NCBI RefSeq assembly: GCF_040256645.1
Contig: NZ_CP158281.1
Span: 2,232,001-2,296,000, forward strand
Source: Brevibacterium sp. CBA3109
GTDB lineage: Bacteria > Actinomycetota > Actinomycetes > Actinomycetales > Brevibacteriaceae
Direction: 5' to 3'
DNA: 64,000 nucleotides
The translations under genes were made by a program, and so were the position numbers. Below the pieces are notes generated by a model. That model ran no database searches. It was not told the DNA's origin and saw only the letters and a list, made by a program, of their open reading frames with translations. Positions within the stretch are counted from its first letter, which is position 1, and every line of letters begins with the position of its first letter. Positions 26,894-37,543 of the stretch are shown in pieces.

Positions 26894-29467
26894 TCAGCTT
26901 CTCACTTCGGCGCCGTGACGCTCAGCCGCCAGCTGCGTCGCAGCCTCACGCATCGCCGAGGCGTCATCTGCCTTGAGCGTGCGATCGGCGGCCCGGAAGG
27001 TCAGGCGGAAGGCCAGCGACTTCTTGCCCTCGGGCAGCTGATCACCGGTGTAGAGGTCAAAGGTCTCGAGTTGCTCGAGCTCCTCACCGGCGCCCTCGCG
27101 CAGAGTCGCGGCCAGGGTCTGCGTGGGCAGCTCCGCATCGACGATGAGAGCGACATCCTGACGGGAGACCGGGTAGGTAGAGAGTGCACCGTCCCAGGAC
27201 CGCAGATCGTCCTGAGCTAGCAGCGCGTCCAGGTCGATTTCGAAGGCTACGGTCCGGGCCGGCAGCCCCAGGTTCTCGCACACCTTCGGGTGGAGTTCAC
27301 CCGCATGCCCGAGAGCCTGCCCATCGGCGAGGACGAACTTCGCCGCCCGCCCCGGGTGCCAGGGTGCGATCTGGTCGGCTTCGACGCTGACCTCGATGCC
27401 GTTGGTGCGTGCAATGCGACGGACGGTGTCGATGACGTCCGTGGCGTCGGCCTTGCGCCCCTTGCCCCAGACGCCGGGAAGTTCGACGTTGCCGGCGATG
27501 ATGCCCGCGTAGTGGTAGGGCTGAGCGGGAACGGAGGCGTAGATCTTCTCCAGCTCCGCATCGCTCGGGTGGTATCCGGGCAGGTGCCGTGGTCCCGGTC
27601 CGGCGGGCAGTCCCGCCGAGGTGGAGACGAGTCCACCTTCGAAGAGCGCGACGTCCTTGGCTCCGCGGCCAAAGTTGCGCACCACCAGTTCGACCAGGGT
27701 CGAGAGCAGGGTGGTCCGCATCAGCGGCAGATCCTCTGACATCGGGTTCGCGAGACGAATGTGCTGACGACGAATGTCGTCGGCGTCGAGTCGCATCTCA
27801 TCGTCACGCTTCGAGTTCGTGAACGGGTAGGACAGCACCTCGGTGTACCCGTCAGCGGCGAGCAGGTTCGAGATCCGACGACGCGTCTTCTGCGCCTCGG
27901 TCAGACCATTGCCTGCCCGAGCGGCCGGCTGGATCGATGGGATCTTGTCGTAGCCGCTGGTGCGGGCCACTTCTTCGATGAGGTCCACGTCGGCCGTGAT
28001 GTCTGTGCGCCAGCTGGGGACGGTGACGCTCAAGCGTCCTTCATCCCCGGCAGCAACCGATGCGCCGATGGCAGTCAGCTGCTCGGTGACCTCGGCTGCC
28101 GAATAGTCGATGCCCACGAGGTTGCCCACACGAGCGACATCGAGGTCGATGACCGTGGGTTCCGGTGCCTGGCCCACCTGCGTGGTCGCCGGGCTGAGCG
28201 TGCCGCCGGCGAGTTCGACGAGCAGGTCGGCGCAGCGACGGGCGGCGACGGGACCGAGTCTCGGGTCAACCCCGCGTTCGAAGTGGCGCGAGGCCTCGGA
28301 GGAGAGCTTGTGCCGCCTGGCGGTCCGAGCGATCGAGATCGGGTCGAAGTGTGCGGCCTCGATGACGATGTCGGTGGTCTCGGAGTTGACCTCGACGTCG
28401 GCACCACCCATGACACCGGCCAGACCGATGATCTTTCCGCCCTGGCCACCACGGTCGGTGATGAGGAGGTCTTCGGGATCGAGTTTCCGTTCCACATCGT
28501 CGAGGGTCGTGAACTTCTCCCCCGCCTGCGCGCGGCGCACGACGATCTCCTCGCCCAGCAGCGCCGTGTCATAGGCGTGGAGGGGCTGGCCGAGTTCGAG
28601 CATGACGTAGTTCGTGACATCGACGGTGAGGCTGATGGGGCGCATGCCTGCGGCAATGAGGCGACGCTGCATCCAGAACGGGGTCTGTGCACTCGTGTCC
28701 AGGCCGGTGACCTGCACGGCGGTGAACTGGTCGCAGCCGATATTGCCGTCGATGGGGTTGGAGTCCTCGATGACGACAGGGAAGCCGCCGTCGGTGGGGG
28801 CGTTCACCTCGGCGACGGCAGGGCTTCCGATATCGGTGAAGGACTGGCCCTTCATCTGCGCGTACTCGCGGGCGATGCCGCGCATCGACAGCTGGTAACC
28901 GCGGTCGGGGGTGACGTTGACGTCGAGAGTGACCTGGTCGAGTCCGAGGAGGGCAATCGCGTCGTCGCCGGGTTCACCGCTCAGACCGAGGTTCTTCAGG
29001 ACGATGATGCCGTCGTGGTCCTCGCCCAGGCCGAGTTCCTTGGCCGAGCAGATCATGCCGTCGGACTTGTGTCCGTAGGTCTTGCGGGCAGCGATCTGGA
29101 AATCACCGGGCAGGACGGCTCCGGGCAGGCAGGCGACGACGAGGTCACCGACGACGAAGTTGTGGGCACCGCAGATGATGCCGCGGCTGGGTCGTTCCTC
29201 GCCGGGCTGCGGGTCCTTCGGATCATCGAGATCTTCATTGTGCTCAGGTCCGACGTCGACGCGGCACCAGTTGACGGTCTTGCCGTTCGAGTGCTCTTCC
29301 TTAACGAGTTCAAGGACGCGACCGACGACGAGGGGGCCGGTGATCTCGGGGCCGAAGAAGTCCTCTTCCTCGAGTCCGATCGAGGCGAATTCCGCGGCCA
29401 GGGCATGGGGATCCGTATCGGCCGGGAGATCGACGTAGTCGGCCAGCCAGTTCAGTGGGACGCGCAT
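26894..29467 (-). CDS. pheT: phenylalanyl-tRNA synthetase beta subunit
   Basis: This 857-residue protein has the full bacterial PheT architecture: an N-terminal tRNA-binding OB domain (about residues 40-160), the B3/B4 editing domain (about 220-400), B5, the catalytic-like core, and a C-terminal ferredoxin-like anticodon-binding domain ending near RTLKADDASAM. It starts one base after the pheS stop. Together with PheS it charges tRNA-Phe and edits misacylated Tyr. Nothing unusual is seen. Confidence 0.97.
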   Translation of the reverse strand: MRVPLNWLADYVDLPADTDPHALAAEFASIGLEEEDFFGPEITGPLVVGRVLELVKEEHSNGKTVNWCRVDVGPEHNEDLDDPKDPQPGEERPSRGIICGAHNFVVGDLVVACLPGAVLPGDFQIAARKTYGHKSDGMICSAKELGLGEDHDGIIVLKNLGLSGEPGDDAIALLGLDQVTLDVNVTPDRGYQLSMRGIAREYAQMKGQSFTDIGSPAVAEVNAPTDGGFPVVIEDSNPIDGNIGCDQFTAVQVTGLDTSAQTPFWMQRRLIAAGMRPISLTVDVTNYVMLELGQPLHAYDTALLGEEIVVRRAQAGEKFTTLDDVERKLDPEDLLITDRGGQGGKIIGLAGVMGGADVEVNSETTDIVIEAAHFDPISIARTARRHKLSSEASRHFERGVDPRLGPVAARRCADLLVELAGGTLSPATTQVGQAPEPTVIDLDVARVGNLVGIDYSAAEVTEQLTAIGASVAAGDEGRLSVTVPSWRTDITADVDLIEEVARTSGYDKIPSIQPAARAGNGLTEAQKTRRRISNLLAADGYTEVLSYPFTNSKRDDEMRLDADDIRRQHIRLANPMSEDLPLMRTTLLSTLVELVVRNFGRGAKDVALFEGGLVSTSAGLPAGPGPRHLPGYHPSDAELEKIYASVPAQPYHYAGIIAGNVELPGVWGKGRKADATDVIDTVRRIARTNGIEVSVEADQIAPWHPGRAAKFVLADGQALGHAGELHPKVCENLGLPARTVAFEIDLDALLAQDDLRSWDGALSTYPVSRQDVALIVDAELPTQTLAATLREGAGEELEQLETFDLYTGDQLPEGKKSLAFRLTFRAADRTLKADDASAMREAATQLAAERHGAEVRS

Positions 29468-29468
29468 A

Positions 29469-30521
<1,053 letters not shown>

Positions 30522-30679
30522 TCATATGCCTGCGTAGGTACCGTTCTTCTACCGCGCATAAGTCTATCGCCTGTGATTCGGTGCCAGGCCACCCGTCCGG
30601 ATGATGTGCATTGGGGACTTCGCCCAGGTCTGTGACCTGGCTCATCGAGACCTGTTGTCAGACGATGTAGTGTCGAAGG

Positions 30680-32335
30680 ATGACGACTCAGCGAGCTTCC
30701 GATGTCATGGTCAAGGCCCTGGAGAACGAGGGAGTCGAACGCATCTTCGGCATCCCCGGTGAGGAGAATATCGACTTCATCGATTCTCTGCGCCAGTCCA
30801 CCATCGAATTCGTCCTCACCCGCCACGAACAGGCCGCCGCCTTCATGGCCGCGACCTACGGGCGGCTGACGGGCAAACCGGGGGTGTGTCTGACCACCCT
30901 GGGCCCGGGTGCACTCAACTTGGCGACCGGTGCCGCCTACGCTCACCTCGGCGGGATGCCGGTGATCATGATCACCGGACAGAAGGGGATCCGCACGGCT
31001 GAGCAGGCACGCTTCCAGATCGTCAATACCGTGGCGACGATGAAGCCGCTGACGAAGGACAGCCGTCAGATCACCTCGCCGAGGATGATCCCCACCATGA
31101 TCAGGGAGGCCTTCCGCGTCGCCCAGTCCGAACGGCCGGGTCCTGTGCACCTGGAACTCCCGGAGGACATCGCCGCGATGCCACTGGAGCAGAGTGAACT
31201 CGTGCAGCCGCACACCAATGGACGCGCCACGGCCAGCGACGATGCCATCGATGCCGCCGCCCAGGTGATCCGGACCGCGAAGCGACCGCTGCTCATGCTC
31301 GGCGCCGATGCCTCACGTTCGGACGCCAGCGAGGCTCTGTCGAGATTCGTCTCCCGGGTGCGCATCCCCTACTTCACCACGCAGATGGGCAAAGGAACCG
31401 TGTCCGGCTCGTCCGATCTGTACATGGGCACCGCAGCTCTGACCAGCCGTGACTACGTCCATGACGCGATCGAGAAGGCCGACGTCATCGTCACGATCGG
31501 CCACGATACGACCGAGAAGCCACCGTTCACGATGGATGAGAACGGACCGACCGTCGTCCACGTCGGCTACCGGGCGGCCGTCGTCGAGCAGGTCTACTTC
31601 CCGCAGGTCGAAACCATCGGTGACCTCGGCCCGAGCCTGGACCGACTCGCTGTGGAGCTCGTCGGCCATGTGCCCAATGCCGGAGCACTCCTGCCCATGC
31701 GGGCGGGGATCTTGGAGAAGATCGAAGAGAAGTCCGACGCCGACCGGTTCATTCCGCAGCGCATCGTGTCTGAGGTGCGCAAGGTCATGCCCGTTGACGG
31801 GGTCGTCGCCCTCGACAACGGCATGTACAAGATCTGGTTCGCCCGAAACTACCGGACCACGAGGGCCAATACACTCCTCCTCGACAATGCACTTGCCACC
31901 ATGGGGGCCGGCCTCCCCTCGGCCATGGCAGCGAAGCTGACCTACCCGGAACGCCGGGTCATGGCAGTCGTCGGAGACGGCGGGTTCATGATGAACAGCC
32001 AGGAGATGGAGACCGCGGTGCGACTGGGCCTCGACCTCGTCGTACTCGTCCTCGAAGACAGCTCCTACGGCATGATCCGGTGGAAGCAGGCTGTCGACGG
32101 CATGCCCGACTATGGGCTGACCTTCGGCAACCCCGAATTCGTCGCCTACGCCGAGTCCTACGGGGCCACCGGGCACCGGCTGGGGAATGTCGACGACATG
32201 CATGACGTCCTCGAGTCCGCCTTTGCCGCCGGCGGAGTCCACCTCGTGGTCGTACCCGTGGACTATTCGGAGAACGAGCGAGTGCTCATCGACGAACTGG
32301 GTCAGCGGGAGGCTGCGGCGCTGGACGCGCAGTAG
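30680..32335 (+). CDS. acetolactate-synthase-type ThDP enzyme (large-subunit-like)
   Basis: This 551-residue ThDP-dependent protein has the family features: FGIPGEENI, the catalytic Glu in LTRHEQAAAFMAA, the LTTLGPGALN loop and the C-terminal ThDP motif VGDGGFMMNSQEME. It resembles catabolic AlsS-like acetolactate synthases, which work without a regulatory subunit. No ilvN/ilvH or alsD gene follows. It is divergent from pheS and stands alone. Related benzaldehyde-lyase- or oxalyl-type enzymes are alternatives, so the substrate is inferred only loosely. Confidence 0.8.
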   Translation: MTTQRASDVMVKALENEGVERIFGIPGEENIDFIDSLRQSTIEFVLTRHEQAAAFMAATYGRLTGKPGVCLTTLGPGALNLATGAAYAHLGGMPVIMITGQKGIRTAEQARFQIVNTVATMKPLTKDSRQITSPRMIPTMIREAFRVAQSERPGPVHLELPEDIAAMPLEQSELVQPHTNGRATASDDAIDAAAQVIRTAKRPLLMLGADASRSDASEALSRFVSRVRIPYFTTQMGKGTVSGSSDLYMGTAALTSRDYVHDAIEKADVIVTIGHDTTEKPPFTMDENGPTVVHVGYRAAVVEQVYFPQVETIGDLGPSLDRLAVELVGHVPNAGALLPMRAGILEKIEEKSDADRFIPQRIVSEVRKVMPVDGVVALDNGMYKIWFARNYRTTRANTLLLDNALATMGAGLPSAMAAKLTYPERRVMAVVGDGGFMMNSQEMETAVRLGLDLVVLVLEDSSYGMIRWKQAVDGMPDYGLTFGNPEFVAYAESYGATGHRLGNVDDMHDVLESAFAAGGVHLVVVPVDYSENERVLIDELGQREAAALDAQ

Positions 32336-32377
32336 GGCTGGGCGAACGGCCCGGGTGGGCGAACGGTCAGATTGGCC

Positions 32378-32728
32378 TCACGGGCCGACTGATCTCGCTG
32401 CACCATTTGCCGCTCTGACGGCAAGTACAGCGCAGACGAGGATGAGGACCCACCCGAGCAGGGCCAGTATGTGCCCGGCCGTCGTGGCATTCGAGAGTTC
32501 AACGCACAGCAATGCCACGGCGTGGCCGATACTGATGACGGCGATGCCAACGAGGTAGGGCACGCCTGCTCGTTGGCCTGCCTCCCATGCTGCAGCGGAG
32601 GCCAGCGTGTGCCGCGTGCGTATGCCGATCGCAGAGTTCCTGCCGATCGCCTTTTTGCGCACAGCGACGATCAGTACGACGCTGACCGCTGCCACGATCA
32701 GGTAACCCGCCATGGGCGCGTAGAACAT
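32378..32728 (-). CDS. SdpI-family small membrane protein
   Basis: This 116-residue protein has three hydrophobic segments and the SdpI/YhfL family signature NSAIGIRTRHTLASAAAWEA between helices 1 and 2. SdpI of Bacillus gives immunity to the SDP toxin and also works as a signal protein, but most family members are of unknown function. No SDP-like toxin gene is present. It is followed by the pentapeptide-repeat gene on the same strand, upstream in transcription. Confidence 0.8.
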   Translation of the reverse strand: MFYAPMAGYLIVAAVSVVLIVAVRKKAIGRNSAIGIRTRHTLASAAAWEAGQRAGVPYLVGIAVISIGHAVALLCVELSNATTAGHILALLGWVLILVCAVLAVRAANGAARSVGP

Positions 32729-32786
32729 CAGCGCTGCTCCTCTCGTTCCTGACTCGCCTGACCAGCTGCACCAACCTCGGCGGCGG

Positions 32787-33446
32787 TCATTCGACCGTGA
32801 TGCCGAGTTCGCTGGCGAAGAGTTCGGCGAAGAGCATCATCTGCATCTCATCGATGGTGGCACCCCGCAGCGAGTGGACACCCGAGATCTTATGCGGCTG
32901 CAGACCCCGCAGATCCACATTGCCCAAAGTCGCGCTCTCGCACTGCAGCACTCCGACGCTCGAACCGGGAAATGACACCCTGTTGACTTTGGCCCGGTCG
33001 AGGTCGATCTCGTCGATGACGCAGTCGCGGAATTGAACGTCGGTGAGTTTGGCTCCGCGCAGGTTGAGGTAGGAGATCCGACAGTTGCTGAGAACGACCT
33101 TCTCCCACACGCTGTCATGAACCACCCCTGCACCGATCCGAGTGCCCGAGATCTCGGTGTGGACGAGACTCCCCCGCGGCATAGTCCAGGTGTCGGCCCG
33201 GCAGTCCTCGATTCTGCTGCCGGAGAACCGTGCACCGGTGAGGTTCACGGGAGACTCGGCGTCACCGAAGTTCACCCGGGACAAAGATGAGTCCAGGTAG
33301 GTGGCTTGGGTGGAATCCACCTCGGCGAGGTCAAGATCTTTCAGTTCCATGCCCTCGAGGAACTCCTCCGGACCAATGTCGCCGAGGTAGCCGGGCGTCA
33401 AGTTCGTCAGCGTGATCTTCGGTGCGCGTGGAGCTTCAGTCGTCAT
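32787..33446 (-). CDS. pentapeptide-repeat protein
   Basis: This ~219-residue protein shows repeated A(D/N)LxX-type five-residue units over most of its length (for example LKDLDLAEVD, NLRGAKLTDVQF, DEIDLDRAK, NVDLRGL), which form a right-handed quadrilateral beta helix. The ATG at 33446 is preceded by GGAG; a longer frame to 33521 would overlap the next gene. Some relatives (Qnr, MfpA) mimic DNA and protect gyrase, but the majority have unknown roles. The repeats here are irregular. Confidence 0.85.
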   Translation of the reverse strand: MTTEAPRAPKITLTNLTPGYLGDIGPEEFLEGMELKDLDLAEVDSTQATYLDSSLSRVNFGDAESPVNLTGARFSGSRIEDCRADTWTMPRGSLVHTEISGTRIGAGVVHDSVWEKVVLSNCRISYLNLRGAKLTDVQFRDCVIDEIDLDRAKVNRVSFPGSSVGVLQCESATLGNVDLRGLQPHKISGVHSLRGATIDEMQMMLFAELFASELGITVE

Positions 33447-33501
33447 GGTCTCCACCGTATCGGCTGGGTAGGACACGTCCCTATTGTCGTCACTGCGTCG
33501 A

Positions 33502-33759
33502 CTATTCGACGACGAAGTCACTCAGCCCAGCCGCCTTAAGAATGAACGGGGCGATTGACATCAGCACCAGGATCGATGCAACGATCCAGAGCCACATCAT
33601 TTTTCGCCGCTCGCGCCTGAGACTGGTCGACAGAGCGAACAGCGGACTCAACAACGGCAGGCCGTAGAACACCGGAGTGAGAACGAACGCAAGTGCAAGA
33701 AAGCCAACGAATTTCCACTCAGTCTTCGAGAAGAATCCTTCGTGTTGCTGTGTGGTCAT
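33502..33759 (-). CDS. small membrane protein, unknown function
   Basis: This 85-residue protein has two hydrophobic helices (about residues 15-37 and 53-73) separated by a basic loop SLRRERRKM. No family was recognised. Codon use fits the genome and a GGAG lies upstream of the ATG. It lies on the same strand as, and upstream of, the pentapeptide gene. Confidence 0.6.
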   Translation of the reverse strand: MTTQQHEGFFSKTEWKFVGFLALAFVLTPVFYGLPLLSPLFALSTSLRRERRKMMWLWIVASILVLMSIAPFILKAAGLSDFVVE

Positions 33760-33848
33760 AAACTCTGCTTCTCCCCGTTGTCACTAGGTGGAATAACCGC
33801 AGGCAGTTAGACGACGCAACTGCTGCAGCGACTTCCACCTGAGAGAGC

Positions 33849-34118
33849 TTAAGCCGGCGACGCCCCAGCAGGCAACGGCTGTACGAAGTCGAAACGCCTC
33901 TTTGCACGGAAGTAACGAATAAGGTCCCCGAAAATCATAGCTGGCATCGTCGCAGTGACGAGCAGGCGCGGGACCGAGGGCGAAGAGCTGGTACCGAAGT
34001 TGATGGCCCAGAACAGTGCGGCGATCGCGATGCATACCAGGACAGAGTTCAGCACATCCCGCGCGCACCTCGTGTGCAGTTCCGACAGCGACTGCGGCCG
34101 AATTTTCGTGCCAGGCAT
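33849..34118 (-). CDS. small membrane protein, unknown function
   Basis: This 89-residue protein has two hydrophobic segments (about residues 22-40 and 50-66), a polar N-terminus and a short C-terminal tail. A GGAG site lies nine bases before the ATG. No family was recognised. With the preceding small membrane gene it may form a lineage-specific pair. Confidence 0.5.
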   Translation of the reverse strand: MPGTKIRPQSLSELHTRCARDVLNSVLVCIAIAALFWAINFGTSSSPSVPRLLVTATMPAMIFGDLIRYFRAKRRFDFVQPLPAGASPA

Positions 34119-34274
34119 TGCTTCGCTCCGTCCTGCGCCTCACGCATTAATAGACAGGTACCTTGCTTTCAACGCTAGCAGACGTCGCTCTGATCTGGAA
34201 CACTTGCTCGGTTCAAGCCGGACGCAGTCGAATCACGTTCGGCAGCAGAATTCGTTGAACGCTAGGCGCGCGAC

Positions 34275-35165
34275 TCACATCCGCTGGTTGCGAGCACTCT
34301 CGTAGATGCACACGCTGGCAGCAGTCGCCAGATTGAGGCTCTCGGCCTTGCCGTAGATCGGAACAGCCGCCGAGGAGTCACAGAGTTCGAGGTCTTCTGT
34401 CTTCATCCCCCAGGCTTCGTTGCCGAAGACCCAGGCGGTGCGAGCAGTCAGATCGAGCCCGCTGTCCCAAGGATGGTGGATGTCGTGAGACTCGTCGTTG
34501 GCGTCGGCGGCGAGCACCTGCAGGCCGCGGGCACGAGCCAGTTCGGTCACCTCGGCGAGTCCGACCCCGGTGACCACGGGAACATGGAACAGGGAACCAG
34601 CAGTGGAGCGGACGGTCTTGTCGTTGTAGATGTCGACGCTTGACGAGGTGAGGACCACTGCGTCAGCCCCTGCGGCATCGGCAAGACGGATGATCGTGCC
34701 GGCGTTGCCGGGGTCACGGACCTGGGAGAGAACGACGATGAGCTGTGCTTCCTTGTCGATGACCGAAGGCAGGTCGACGTCGATGCGCTCACAGACGGCG
34801 ACGACGCCCTGTGAGTTCACGGTTGCGGACAGCTCGGTGAGCACCTCGTCGGTGATGATGTTCCACCGGATGTCGCAGTCTTTGACGGTCTCGACGAACT
34901 CCGGATGCGCCTCGGCGGCCTCTTCCGTGATGAAGAGTTCGGTGACCGCACCGCGCGGATCAGCATTCGACCCCACCCAGTCCGGAACGCCGGGCGCCTG
35001 GCCGGGAAGGCCCAGCTCCGCGTGCCGCTCCAGAGCCTCACGTACGGCCTGGGGTCCCTCGACGAGGAACTGGCCCATCGTCTTGCGGCTGTGGCGCTTG
35101 AGCAGCTTGACCGCGTTCTTGACCCGTTTCGAATTCGGTGAGGAGATGGCGTCTGGGAGTTTCAT
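34275..35165 (-). CDS. SpoU/TrmH-family RNA 2'-O-methyltransferase
   Basis: This 296-residue protein has an N-terminal RNA-binding (L30e-like) substrate domain and the C-terminal SPOUT knot with all three motifs: LSQVRDPGNAGTIIRLADA, WVFGNEAWGM and LNLATAASVCIYE. The family methylates ribose 2'-OH in rRNA or tRNA using S-adenosylmethionine. Its place downstream of the infC-rpmI-rplT operon is standard in actinobacteria. A strong terminator separates it from rplT. Confidence 0.9.
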   Translation of the reverse strand: MKLPDAISSPNSKRVKNAVKLLKRHSRKTMGQFLVEGPQAVREALERHAELGLPGQAPGVPDWVGSNADPRGAVTELFITEEAAEAHPEFVETVKDCDIRWNIITDEVLTELSATVNSQGVVAVCERIDVDLPSVIDKEAQLIVVLSQVRDPGNAGTIIRLADAAGADAVVLTSSSVDIYNDKTVRSTAGSLFHVPVVTGVGLAEVTELARARGLQVLAADANDESHDIHHPWDSGLDLTARTAWVFGNEAWGMKTEDLELCDSSAAVPIYGKAESLNLATAASVCIYESARNQRM

Positions 35166-35233
35166 GGAATTCGCTGACCCGCATTCTTGCTGGAGGGACT
35201 ACTGGCTATCGGAGGAAAGGTTCTGGGACAAAA

Positions 35234-35270
35234 TCAACGGCCCCGAACCAAGTAAGTTCGGGGCCGTTGA
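35234..35270 (-). terminator. Rho-independent terminator of the infC-rpmI-rplT operon
   Basis: A 15-bp perfect stem (TCAACGGCCCCGAAC with its complement) and a 7-base loop are followed on the minus strand by TTTTG. It lies 20 bases after the rplT stop, in the correct orientation. Confidence 0.9.
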
Positions 35271-35289
35271 GAGGATGAGGACCGGCAGC

Positions 35290-35679
35290 TCAGGCTGCGG
35301 CGGTCTTCGCTGCGTTGACATCAGCCGGAAGAGCTTCCTTGGCGACCTTGATCAGGTGCGCGAAGGTGGCTGAATCGTTGACGGCGAGCTCAGCGAGCAT
35401 ACGGCGGTCGACCACGACGTCAGCGGCCTTGAGGCCCTGGATGAAGCGGTTGTACGTCATGCCGTTGGCGCGAGCACCGGCGTTGATGCGCTGGATCCAC
35501 AGGCGACGGAAGTCACCCTTGCGGGCGCGACGGTCACGGTAGCTGTAAACCAGCGAGTGAATGACCTGCTCTTTGGCCTTGCGGTACAGGCGCGAACGCT
35601 GTCCCCGGTAGCCGCTTGCCCGGTCAAGGATGACCCGGCGCTTCTTGTGAGCGTTGACCGCTCTCTTAACACGTGCCAC
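35290..35679 (-). CDS. rplT: 50S ribosomal protein L20
   Basis: This 129-residue protein is L20, with the basic N-terminal helix [14 protein letters not shown] that binds 23S rRNA and the globular C-terminal part [18 protein letters not shown]. It starts at a GTG preceded by AGGAG. It is a few residues longer than most L20 proteins because of an Ala/Lys-rich tail. Confidence 0.98.
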   Translation of the reverse strand: MARVKRAVNAHKKRRVILDRASGYRGQRSRLYRKAKEQVIHSLVYSYRDRRARKGDFRRLWIQRINAGARANGMTYNRFIQGLKAADVVVDRRMLAELAVNDSATFAHLIKVAKEALPADVNAAKTAAA

Positions 35680-35780
35680 GTGTTACTCCTTCAAAATTAG
35701 TTCTACCGGCAGTGCCGGAGTCAGGTTCAAGCTATGGGAACCACATCAGTGGCTGCCCGGGATGGAGACCCGAGTGGGTC

Positions 35781-35987
35781 TCACCTGCCCTTGAGCTTGC
35801 CCAGAAGCTTGCGGGCTTTGGCGCGATCTCCGCCGGTGAGGACCTGGTCCTCCGCAACGCGACGCTTACGGGCCGAGGACTTGCCCTCGAACTTGTGCTG
35901 GTTGTTCACGCCTTCACGCATGATCTTGCCAGTACCCGTCACACGCATGCGCTTCTTGGCGCTGCTGTTCGTCTTCTGCTTCGGCAT
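35781..35987 (-). CDS. rpmI: 50S ribosomal protein L35
   Basis: This 68-residue protein has the L35 signature MPKQKTNSSAKKRMRVTGTG and a basic C-terminus. It lies between infC and rplT in the usual operon order, with GGAG upstream of the ATG. Confidence 0.97.
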   Translation of the reverse strand: MPKQKTNSSAKKRMRVTGTGKIMREGVNNQHKFEGKSSARKRRVAEDQVLTGGDRAKARKLLGKLKGR

Positions 35988-36085
35988 CGAGCCGTTCTCC
36001 TTTGCATTTCGTTGCTGGTGGCGACCACCGGCAACTACTTCACACGCTGAAACCGTTCAGGCTCCAGCGAATCGGTACTTACTTC

Positions 36086-36712
36086 TCACGCGTCGGGCGC
36101 TGCGTGCTTCTCTGCAGCGACACGATCACGTCGGGACTTCACCTCGGGGACGTTGCCCTTGGCATCTGATGATGCCTTGCGGGCCTCGGCCTTGGCGTCG
36201 GATTTTGACTTATGTGGGGCAATGACCATCACCATGTTGCGTCCGTCGACCCGTGGCGAGGATTCGACGGTGCCGAGGTCCGACACATCTTCGGCCAGGC
36301 GGTTGAGCAGTTTGATGCCCATTTCAGGGCGGGACTGTTCACGTCCGCGGAACATGATCATGACCTTGACCTTGTCGCCACCGGCCAGGAAGCGGGTCAC
36401 ATGCCCCTTCTTCGTCTCGTAGTCGTGTTCATCGATCTTGAGACGGAAGCGGATCTCTTTCAGCGCAGTGTTCGCCTGGTTCTTACGGGCTTCTCTGGCC
36501 TTCTGAGCAGATTCGTATTTGAATTTCCCGTAGTCCATGAGTTTGGCGACGGGAGGCTTCGCCTGCGGTGCAACCTCGACCAAGTCGAGATCTGCCTCGC
36601 GAGCGAGGTCGAGTGCCTTGCGAATGGCAACGATACCGACCTGTTCACCGTTGGGTCCGACCAACCGGACCTCGGGAACCCGAATCCGGTCATTGATGCG
36701 CGTCTCGCTGAT
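36086..36712 (-). CDS. infC: translation initiation factor IF-3, apparent ATC start
   Basis: This protein has the IF3 N-domain ([20 protein letters not shown]), the linker helix [18 protein letters not shown] and the C-domain with [13 protein letters not shown]. The conserved family start falls at an ATC codon (36712-36710), with AAGGAG seven bases upstream. The only in-frame ATG/GTG/TTG codons are further upstream, have no ribosome site and would add residues not seen in the family. This mirrors the AUU start of E. coli infC, through which IF3 represses its own synthesis. A ~30-residue charged C-terminal tail follows the domain. Confidence 0.93.
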   Translation of the reverse strand: MSETRINDRIRVPEVRLVGPNGEQVGIVAIRKALDLAREADLDLVEVAPQAKPPVAKLMDYGKFKYESAQKAREARKNQANTALKEIRFRLKIDEHDYETKKGHVTRFLAGGDKVKVMIMFRGREQSRPEMGIKLLNRLAEDVSDLGTVESSPRVDGRNMVMVIAPHKSKSDAKAEARKASSDAKGNVPEVKSRRDRVAAEKHAAPDA

Positions 36713-36751
36713 GTGTTCACTCCTTTTTCGCTCAAATGATGTCGTGGCAAT

Positions 36752-36788
36752 AGAAAAGGCTCCCATTGACCACATGCCAAGGGAGCCT
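36752..36788 (-). promoter_or_regulatory. hairpin in the infC leader, possible attenuator
   Basis: AGGCTCCC and GGGAGCCT (36757-36764 and 36781-36788) form a perfect 8-bp stem with a 16-base loop. On the minus strand it is followed by TTTTCT, 40 bases before the infC start. It could be a terminator-like attenuator or a leader structure. The downstream T-run is short. Confidence 0.5.
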
Positions 36789-37041
36789 GCACACACACAT
36801 CAGAGCAACGGTTGAGATCACCGCGGCACATCAAGTGAATACACCTCGACCTGAAACCTTCGACCTCGAGCTTGCGCCCGGGCTGTCGATCATCAGATCA
36901 TTGGACCCGATCGTTTCACACGATCAAGGTGGGAGTCAGACCCCGCTTCGCACCACAATTCAGTGTACTACGCTTCATGACTCTTCGCACATCGAGGCCG
37001 AACATGCAATCGTCGGGCGAATCATATGTCAAGCTGGTTCC

Positions 37042-37413
37042 ATGAGTTCTGAAAAATCTGTACCCGCCGAGGCGGTTGCCGATGTCACTCGTGATATCGC
37101 CGAAGTACCAGCCATCGAGGTCATCACATCCGCAGCTGTGCACCTGATGTCTGCCGCCGCCGTCAAATGCGGCCTGGCTGAAGACTCCCCCGATGTTCCG
37201 GCAGCAGAGCTGCAGGACCTCGACGAAGCGCGCAAGCTCATCACCGCCCTGGCCGGCCTGGTCACCGGAGCCGCCACCGTCATCGGCGACCACCATGCTC
37301 GTCCTCTGCGCGACGGCCTGCGCAGCCTCCAGTTGGCGTTCCGGGAAGCCTCGGCCATTCAGGATGAGCCCGGACAGGGCCCCGGCGAGAAATACACCGG
37401 TCCCGTACGCTGA
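37042..37413 (+). CDS. DUF1844-family protein
   Basis: This 123-residue protein has the DUF1844 pattern: EVITSAAVHLMSAAAVKCGL, then DLDEARKLITALAGLVTGAA and DGLRSLQLAFREAS. The family is small, helical, probably cytosolic and of unknown function, and it is commonly found next to infC in actinobacteria, as here (divergent). The ATG at 37042 starts the conserved region; the longer open frame from 36766 is not supported. Confidence 0.88.
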   Translation: MSSEKSVPAEAVADVTRDIAEVPAIEVITSAAVHLMSAAAVKCGLAEDSPDVPAAELQDLDEARKLITALAGLVTGAATVIGDHHARPLRDGLRSLQLAFREASAIQDEPGQGPGEKYTGPVR

Positions 37414-37543
37414 CAGACGCCTTTATGAGTGCCGGCGATTTCGTCGCGCACCATGCATCATGAATCTCCACATCCGCTGCGGCTCTCGACCAATGGTCGG
37501 GGGCCGCTTCTGCTGTGTCAGTGCCGAATGAGATCATCGTCCC

